In this document: in pieces, positions 59,786 through 64,000 of the stretch
Numbering within the stretch: the first letter of the stretch is position 1
Layout of the letters: every line of letters begins with the position of its first letter
Assembly: GCF_004363095.1 (NCBI RefSeq)
Contig: NZ_SNYO01000002.1
Location: 248,001 to 312,000 of the forward strand
DNA: 64,000 bases
Direction: 5' to 3'
DNA from: Actinomycetospora succinea
GTDB taxonomy: Bacteria; Actinomycetota; Actinomycetes; Mycobacteriales; Pseudonocardiaceae
Program-made: the position numbers and the translations under genes
The notes under the pieces: model-generated
Databases searched by the model: none
What the model was told of the DNA's origin: nothing
Seen by the model: only the letters and a program-made list of their open reading frames with translations

Positions 59786-60166
59786 CGGGTCGCGGTAGGG
59801 AGCGCGCCAGTCGGGGGCCTCCCAGGGCGGGCCGCCGTAGATCGTCTCGCGGACGACGAGCCCGTCGCGGAACTCCAGGATGGTCACGCCGTACATCGGA
59901 TCGGCACCGTCGTAGCGGGTCTGGCCCTCGGCGACCCAGAGGTCGCCGCTGCCCACGATGCGGCGCAGCGTCATGGTGACGCGCGCCGGGTAGCGCGAGC
60001 GCCACGCGAGGATCGTCTCCCGGCCGGTGAAGCGCTCGCCCGACTGCGGGAACTCGAGCACGGCGTCGTCGGCGAACATCTGGTGACCGAGTGCGGGGTC
60101 GGTGCCGGTGGCCTCGAGGTAGCGCAGGATCGCCGCCCGCGTGGTCTCGTCGGCGACGGCGGTCAC
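59780..60166 (-). CDS. NTF2-like (SnoaL-type) protein, last gene of ligase operon
   Basis: A 128-residue SnoaL-like protein: AAILRYLEATGTDPALGHQM, FADDAVLEFPQSGERFTGRE, ILAWRSRYPARVTMTLRRIV and DPMYGVTILEFRDGLVVRET YG. Members include polyketide cyclases and many proteins of unknown role. GTG 60166 overlaps the methyltransferase stop by 4 bases. Its TGA lies inside a hairpin arm. Confidence 0.85.
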   Translation of the reverse strand: MTAVADETTRAAILRYLEATGTDPALGHQMFADDAVLEFPQSGERFTGRETILAWRSRYPARVTMTLRRIVGSGDLWVAEGQTRYDGADPMYGVTILEFRDGLVVRETIYGGPPWEAPDWRAPYRDPM

Positions 60167-60981
60167 GACGCCGACCCGGGCCGGCGGGCCACCACCACGA
60201 AGATCGCGACGATGAGCTCCGGGCGGTCGGTCCACGTGTCCATGGCGTCGGCCGCCGCGCCCCAGCGCGCGACGTCGCCGGCGTCCGCGAGGCCCGCGGC
60301 GACCAGGGTGTCGCGGGCCGCCCAGGCCGGTCCGCGCATCCCCACGGGAAGCGGCGCGATCTCGAACCACCCGCGGAACGCCTCGACCTCGAGGCCCGCA
60401 CCGCGCGCGAGGGCCGCCAGCCGCCGCCCGACCCGCACGTCGTTGCCGCGGTCGGTGTGCCAGCGCACGTAGCGCGCCGCCATGTCGTCGATCTCGGGCG
60501 GCGCCGGGACGATGCCGGCCGCGAGCGCGTCGACGTCGAGCAGGTAGACGTGCCCGCCGGGCCGCACGAGCGCCGCCAGGTGCTCGACGATCCGCTGCTC
60601 GGCGCCCCCGTTGTGCGCGAGGACGTGGCGCATCATCGCGACGTCCCAGGTGCCCTCCGGGAGCCCGGTGGCCTCGGCGCGTCCCCGGCGGACGCCCGCG
60701 CGGTGCACGCCCGCCGCCGCGAGGCCGGCGCGGGCCGTCGCCACGGCCTCCGCCTCGCCGTCCACCCCGGCCACGGCGCCGTGCGGGCCGACGCACGCCG
60801 CGAGCGCGGGCAGCATCGCGCCGGGCCCGCAGCCGACGTCGACCACGCGGGCGCCGGGACCGATCCCCGCGAGCTCCCACAGGTCGGCCTCGTGCTCGCG
60901 GGCGCGCTGCGCCATCAGCCGGTAGCGGACGAGCTCGTCGTCGGAGAGGCGCAGGGCGTAGCCGCCCTCGACGGTGGTCAC
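60163..60981 (-). CDS. SAM-dependent methyltransferase
   Basis: A 272-residue class I methyltransferase: VVDVGCGPGAMLPALAACVG is motif I, GVDGEAEAVATARAGLAAAG motif II, TGLPEGTWDVAMMRHVLAHN and RPGGHVYLLDVDALAAGIVP follow. Substrate unknown. GTG 60981 overlaps the ligase stop and its own stop overlaps the NTF2-like start, so the three genes are translationally coupled; a common small-molecule pathway is likely. Confidence 0.88.
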   Translation of the reverse strand: MTTVEGGYALRLSDDELVRYRLMAQRAREHEADLWELAGIGPGARVVDVGCGPGAMLPALAACVGPHGAVAGVDGEAEAVATARAGLAAAGVHRAGVRRGRAEATGLPEGTWDVAMMRHVLAHNGGAEQRIVEHLAALVRPGGHVYLLDVDALAAGIVPAPPEIDDMAARYVRWHTDRGNDVRVGRRLAALARGAGLEVEAFRGWFEIAPLPVGMRGPAWAARDTLVAAGLADAGDVARWGAAADAMDTWTDRPELIVAIFVVVARRPGSAS

Positions 60982-62576
60982 GGGGCCGCCACCGCCCGGG
61001 CCGGGGCCGCCGAGAGCGCGCCGGCGCGATCCTGGGCCACGAGCAGCCGGCGGAGAATCTTGCCCGACGGCGAGACGGGGATGGCGTCGACGAACGCGAC
61101 CTCGGTGATCCGCTTGTGCGGCGCGACCCGGGCGGCGACGAACGCCAGGAGCTCCTCGGCGTCCACCGCTCCCGTCGCGACGACCACCGCCTTGGGCCGC
61201 TCCCCCGCGCGCTCGTCGGGCACCGGGATGACCGCGGCGTCGGCCACCGCGGGATGCGTGCGCAGGAGGGCCTCGAGCTCCGCCGGCGCCACCTGCAGGC
61301 CCTTGACCTTCACGAGCTCCTTGAGCCGGTCGTCGACGAAGAGGTTGCCGTCGGCGTCGAACCGGGCGAGGTCGCCGGTGTGCAGCCAGCCGTCGGTGTC
61401 GATCGTGGCCGCGGTCGCCTCGGGGTTGTTGAGGTAGCCGGCCATCAGCTGCGGCCCGCGCACCACGAGCTCGCCGGTCTCCCCCACCCCGAGGTCGGCG
61501 CCGGACATGACGTCGACGATCCGGGCCTCCACGCCCGGCAGCAGCACGCCGACCGAGCCGGGCACCACCGGGCGGGTCGGGTCGAACAGGGCGATGGCGG
61601 CGACGGCCTCGGTCATGCCGTAGCCCTGGCCGACGGGGCAGCCGACCCGCTCCGCGCACTCCTGCTGCAGCTCGGCGCCCAGGGGCGCGGCGCCACAGCC
61701 GAGCAGGCGCAGCGAGGACAGGTCGTGGCGCGCCACCGCCGGGTGCCGCGCCATCGCGAGGATGATCGGCGGCACCACGATCGACACCGTGACGCGGTGC
61801 TCGGCGATCGCGCCGAGGTAGGCGTCGACCTCGAAGCGGGGCAGCGTGACGACCGCGCCGCCCGCGCGCAGCGTCACCCCGGCGACCACGACGAGCCCCA
61901 CGGCGTGGAAGAACGGCGCCGCCGCGATCGACCGGTCGTCGGGCGTCAGGGCCATCGAGGCCTGCATCTGCTCGACGTTGGTGACCATCGCCCGGTGGGT
62001 GAGCATCACGCCCTTGGCCAGGCCCGTCGTGCCCGACGAGTACGGCAGCAGCGCGAGGTCGGTGGCCGGGTCGACGAGCCCGCCGGGCAGGTCGCCGTCC
62101 GCCAGCACGTCGGCGAACGGGGTGGCGCCCTCCGCCTCCCCCAGCACCAGCAGGTCCAGGTCGTCGATCCCGGCCGCCGCGGCCTGCACCAGCGGCAGGA
62201 ACGGCGGGATCGTCAGCAGGAACCGGGCTCCGTGGTCGCGCAGCTGCGGGGCGATCTCGTCGGCGGTGTAGAGCGGGTTGATCCCCGACACGACGCCGCC
62301 CGCCGCCATCGCCCCGAGGCACGCGACGAGCCACTCAGGGCTGTTCGGCGCGACGATCGCCAGGACGTCGCCGGGGCGCATCCCGCGCCGGCGCAGGCCG
62401 ACCGCGCACCGCCGGACGTCGCGGCGCAGCTCGCCGTAGGTCAGCGTGCGCCCGGACGGTCCGTCGATCACCGCCGGCGCGTCGGGCCGGTCGTCGGCCG
62501 CGCGGAGCAGGTGGTCGGGCAGGGCGAGGTCGGGGACCTGCACGGCGGGTCGGTGGCTGACGACGCGGGTGGTCAC
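60978..62576 (-). CDS. 4-Coumarate-CoA-ligase-like AMP-dependent acyl-CoA synthetase
   Basis: A 532-residue adenylate-forming enzyme: LPYSSGTTGLAKGVMLTHRA (P-loop), GQGYGMTEAVAAIALFDPTR, GYLNNPEATAATIDTDGWLH, TGDLARFDADGNLFVDDRLK and catalytic Lys in VSPSGKILRRLL. The arrangement is that of 4CL/medium-chain acid:CoA ligases; the acid is unknown. GTG 62576 has GGAGG 6 bases upstream. First gene of a three-gene coupled operon with a methyltransferase and a SnoaL-like protein. Confidence 0.9.
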   Translation of the reverse strand: MTTRVVSHRPAVQVPDLALPDHLLRAADDRPDAPAVIDGPSGRTLTYGELRRDVRRCAVGLRRRGMRPGDVLAIVAPNSPEWLVACLGAMAAGGVVSGINPLYTADEIAPQLRDHGARFLLTIPPFLPLVQAAAAGIDDLDLLVLGEAEGATPFADVLADGDLPGGLVDPATDLALLPYSSGTTGLAKGVMLTHRAMVTNVEQMQASMALTPDDRSIAAAPFFHAVGLVVVAGVTLRAGGAVVTLPRFEVDAYLGAIAEHRVTVSIVVPPIILAMARHPAVARHDLSSLRLLGCGAAPLGAELQQECAERVGCPVGQGYGMTEAVAAIALFDPTRPVVPGSVGVLLPGVEARIVDVMSGADLGVGETGELVVRGPQLMAGYLNNPEATAATIDTDGWLHTGDLARFDADGNLFVDDRLKELVKVKGLQVAPAELEALLRTHPAVADAAVIPVPDERAGERPKAVVVATGAVDAEELLAFVAARVAPHKRITEVAFVDAIPVSPSGKILRRLLVAQDRAGALSAAPARAVAAP

Positions 62577-62660
62577 GGGTGCCTCCGGACGGTCGGGTGC
62601 TCCCGACCAGGTCACCGCGTCGCCGCCCCGGTGGCGTCGGGGGACCACCCCGAGAACTTC

Positions 62661-63053
62661 TCAGGCGGGCCTCTCCGACACGATCTGGACGAGGTTGCCG
62701 CACGTGTCGTCGAGCACCGCCATGATCACCGGGCCGGCGTCGGTCGGCGGCTGGGTGAACATGACGCCGCGGGCGACCAGCCGCTCGTGCTCGGCGTGCA
62801 CGTCGTCGACGGCGAACTGCACGAGCGGGATGCCGTCCTCCACCAGCGCGTCGCGGTAGGGCTTGACCGCCGGGTGCCCGGCGGGCTCGAGGAGCAGCTC
62901 CGGGCCGTCGGGGTCCTCCGGGGAGACGACGGTGAGCCAGGAGGCCTCGCCGAGCGGGATGTCGTGGTGCTTCGTGAAGCCCAGGACGTCGGTGTAGAAG
63001 GCGAGCGCGGCGCGCTGGTCGTCGACGAAGATGCTGGTCAGGCTGATCCTCAC
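62661..63053 (-). CDS. VOC-superfamily protein, ArsR-linked
   Basis: A 130-residue glyoxalase-fold protein: IFVDDQRAALAFYTDVLGFT, HDIPLGEASWLTVVSPEDPD, GPELLLEP, VQFAVDDVHAEHERLVARGV and LDDTCGNLVQIV, with His/Glu positions for a metal (H29-30 region, Glu in ELLLEP, final region lacks the usual Glu). GTG 63053 overlaps the arsR stop (GTGA), so it is the second gene of that operon; its ligand may be the ArsR effector or its product. Confidence 0.87.
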   Translation of the reverse strand: MRISLTSIFVDDQRAALAFYTDVLGFTKHHDIPLGEASWLTVVSPEDPDGPELLLEPAGHPAVKPYRDALVEDGIPLVQFAVDDVHAEHERLVARGVMFTQPPTDAGPVIMAVLDDTCGNLVQIVSERPA

Positions 63054-63334
63054 GGGGTGTCCTTCCGGCTGGCGGGCCAGCGCTGCGTGATGGCGGCGAG
63101 CGGCTCGCCGCGGAAGTGGTGGATCTTCGTGCGGCCGCGGCGCTCGGTGACGACGAGGCCCGCGTCCTCGAGCACGCCGAGGTGCTGGGAGATCGCCTGG
63201 CGGCTCGAGGAGAGCCCGTGGCGGGTCACCAGCGTCGTGCAGAGCTCGAAGAGCGTCCGGCCGTCGCGCGCCACGAGCTCGTCGAGCAGGAGACGCCGGG
63301 TCTCGTCGTCGAGAGCGCGGAAGACGTCGGCCAC
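63050..63334 (-). CDS. ArsR/SmtB-family repressor
   Basis: A 94-residue winged-helix regulator: VFRALDDETRRLLLDELVAR, GRTLFELCTTLVTRHGLSSS, RQAISQHLGVLEDAGLVVTE and RRGRTKIHHFR. The metal-binding ELCVCD motif of ArsR/SmtB is replaced (ELCTTLVTR keeps one Cys), so a small molecule rather than a metal is likely the signal. GTG 63334 is leaderless: TATTCT (minus strand, 63346-63341) ends 6 bases upstream. Two 18-bp palindromes next to it are its probable operators. Confidence 0.9.
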   Translation of the reverse strand: MADVFRALDDETRRLLLDELVARDGRTLFELCTTLVTRHGLSSSRQAISQHLGVLEDAGLVVTERRGRTKIHHFRGEPLAAITQRWPASRKDTP

Positions 63335-63340
63335 GAGCCC

Positions 63341-63389
63341 AGAATAGGCAAGTAGCGACTTGCCTCTCAAGGGCAAGCAGTCACTTGCC
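63341..63389. promoter_or_regulatory. arsR promoter with twin operators
   Basis: GGCAAGT-AGCG-ACTTGCC (63347-63364) and GGCAAG-CAGTCA-CTTGCC (63372-63389) are 18-bp palindromes 25 bases apart, adjacent to the leaderless -10 TATTCT (63346-63341, minus). The first overlaps the -10/-35 spacer, fitting autorepression. Confidence 0.75.
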
Positions 63390-63486
63390 TGTCGGGACAG
63401 GTTAGTCACTTCACGTGATGGTCGCCGCGACGTCGTCACCGTACGGTCAGCCGTCAGGGGGAACGACGAGAGCACGGGGTGTCGTC

Positions 63487-64000
63487 ATGGCCGTGACGTC
63501 GACGACGCACGCCACGGCGATCCTCGAGCGCGACCGCGAGCTGGCCGCGCTCGCGGCCGTCGTCGACTCGGCGCGCGCGGGCCGCGGCGCCCTCGCGTGG
63601 GTCGAGGGCCCGCCCGGCATCGGCAAGACCCGGCTCCTCGACGCCGCGCGGTCCCGGGCGCGCGCGGCCGGGGACACCGTCCTCGCGGCCCGGGGCGGGC
63701 GCCTCGAGCGCGACTTCGCGTTCGGCGTCGTCCGCGGCCTGGTCGAGCCGCTGCTCGTGGGCGCCGCCGACGATCTCCTCGCGGGGGCCGCGCGGCTCTC
63801 CGCCCCCGCGGTCGCGCCCGGCCGGGCGGACTCCGGTGACCACGACACCGCCAGCACCCTGCACGGCATCTACTGGCTGGTCGCGAACCTCGCCGAGCGC
63901 GGCCCGGTGCTGCTGGTGGTCGACGACGCCCACGTCGCCGACGCCTCGTCGCTGCGCGCGCTCGCGTACGTGGCGCGCCGGGTGGCCGAGCTGCCCGTCG
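63487..64000 (+). CDS. Large LuxR-type ATPase regulator, N-terminus (partial)
   Basis: The first 171 codons of a gene cut by the window edge. MAVTSTTHATAILERDRELA is followed by an AAA/STAND ATPase with Walker A WVEGPPGIGKTRLL (~40-53), an ARGGRLERDFAFGVVRGLVE segment, and Walker B VLLVVDDAHVADASSLRALA. This is the start typical of LAL/MalT-like LuxR regulators of ~900 residues, whose HTH would lie beyond the edge. ATG 63487 is 8 bases after GTG 63479 (out of frame). Confidence 0.87.
   Translation, partial: MAVTSTTHATAILERDRELAALAAVVDSARAGRGALAWVEGPPGIGKTRLLDAARSRARAAGDTVLAARGGRLERDFAFGVVRGLVEPLLVGAADDLLAGAARLSAPAVAPGRADSGDHDTASTLHGIYWLVANLAERGPVLLVVDDAHVADASSLRALAYVARRVAELPV

Overview
The window is very GC-rich, gene-dense DNA from an actinomycete. 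Evidence for this: genes overlap as GTGA/ATGA, GTG starts are frequent, several promoters look leaderless (TAnnnT ending 6-8 nt before the start codon), and there is a mycothiol-dependent formaldehyde dehydrogenase, a SepH homologue, DUF2537/DUF3040/DUF1707 proteins and an IdeR-type iron box. Gene content and the order trmH-like, DUF2537, sepH, serC, then a second citrate synthase, resemble the Mycobacteriales/Pseudonocardiales. A Pseudonocardia- or Actinomycetospora-like organism is my inference. I saw no rRNA, tRNA, CRISPR array, phage, plasmid or transposase gene. This looks like chromosomal core plus ordinary accessory genes.

Layout. 1-10 kb: the end of a kdpE-like regulator, four MFS-type or CNNM membrane transporters, a Crp-like regulator, and a TetR/MFS efflux pair with two clear operators. 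10-18 kb: AraC, VOC and NTF2-like proteins, isopentenyl-diphosphate isomerase, an orphan iron box, a VIT-type iron/manganese transporter, a WYL regulator, an aldolase-lipase pair and an orphan response regulator with a degenerate receiver. 18-25 kb: aroQ, a type II NADH dehydrogenase, an SDR protein, a glutamate racemase, a PRC-barrel protein and a lytic transglycosylase. 25-33 kb: an esterase, a polyhydroxyalkanoate locus (phaB divergent from phaC-phaA), the mscR/metallo-hydrolase pair and a gamma-glutamylcyclotransferase. 33-41 kb: an ABC exporter, a TauD-type dioxygenase, an orphan glycine-betaine-type binding lipoprotein, photolyase, an APH-type kinase and citrate synthase. 41-53 kb: a galM/sugar-kinase operon, a second type II NADH dehydrogenase, an MFS exporter, pdxH, a second citrate synthase, a methyltransferase remnant, serC, sepH, DUF2537 and an rRNA-methyltransferase-like gene. 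53-64 kb: DUF151 nuclease, a glutamate-cysteine-ligase-family protein, MFS, a TetR/dodecin reading frame, a cytochrome-b/molybdopterin oxidoreductase, a three-gene ligase-methyltransferase-NTF2 operon, an ArsR/VOC operon and the start of a large LuxR-type ATPase regulator.

The most unusual content is not a gene cassette but small structured DNA: at least four families of dispersed short repeats, namely a 43-bp palindrome seen twice, a 29-bp element seen twice with a shorter third copy (two of the three lie inside coding sequence), a ~50-bp element seen twice, and a set of hairpins sharing GTGAGCG/CGCTCAC ends. Further points are an 18-residue arginine-rich leader ORF translationally overlapping a CNNM transporter, an iron box with no obvious target gene, and a TetR frame that runs without a stop into dodecin.

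Functional links. Carbon and redox storage is a theme: phaA/B/C (polyhydroxybutyrate), two citrate synthases, two NDH-2 enzymes, and aldose epimerase plus a ribokinase-family kinase. Thiol chemistry appears in mscR with its metallo-hydrolase partner and in the glutamate-cysteine-ligase-family and gamma-glutamylcyclotransferase proteins. All functional calls are from reading the translated sequence; no database search was run.
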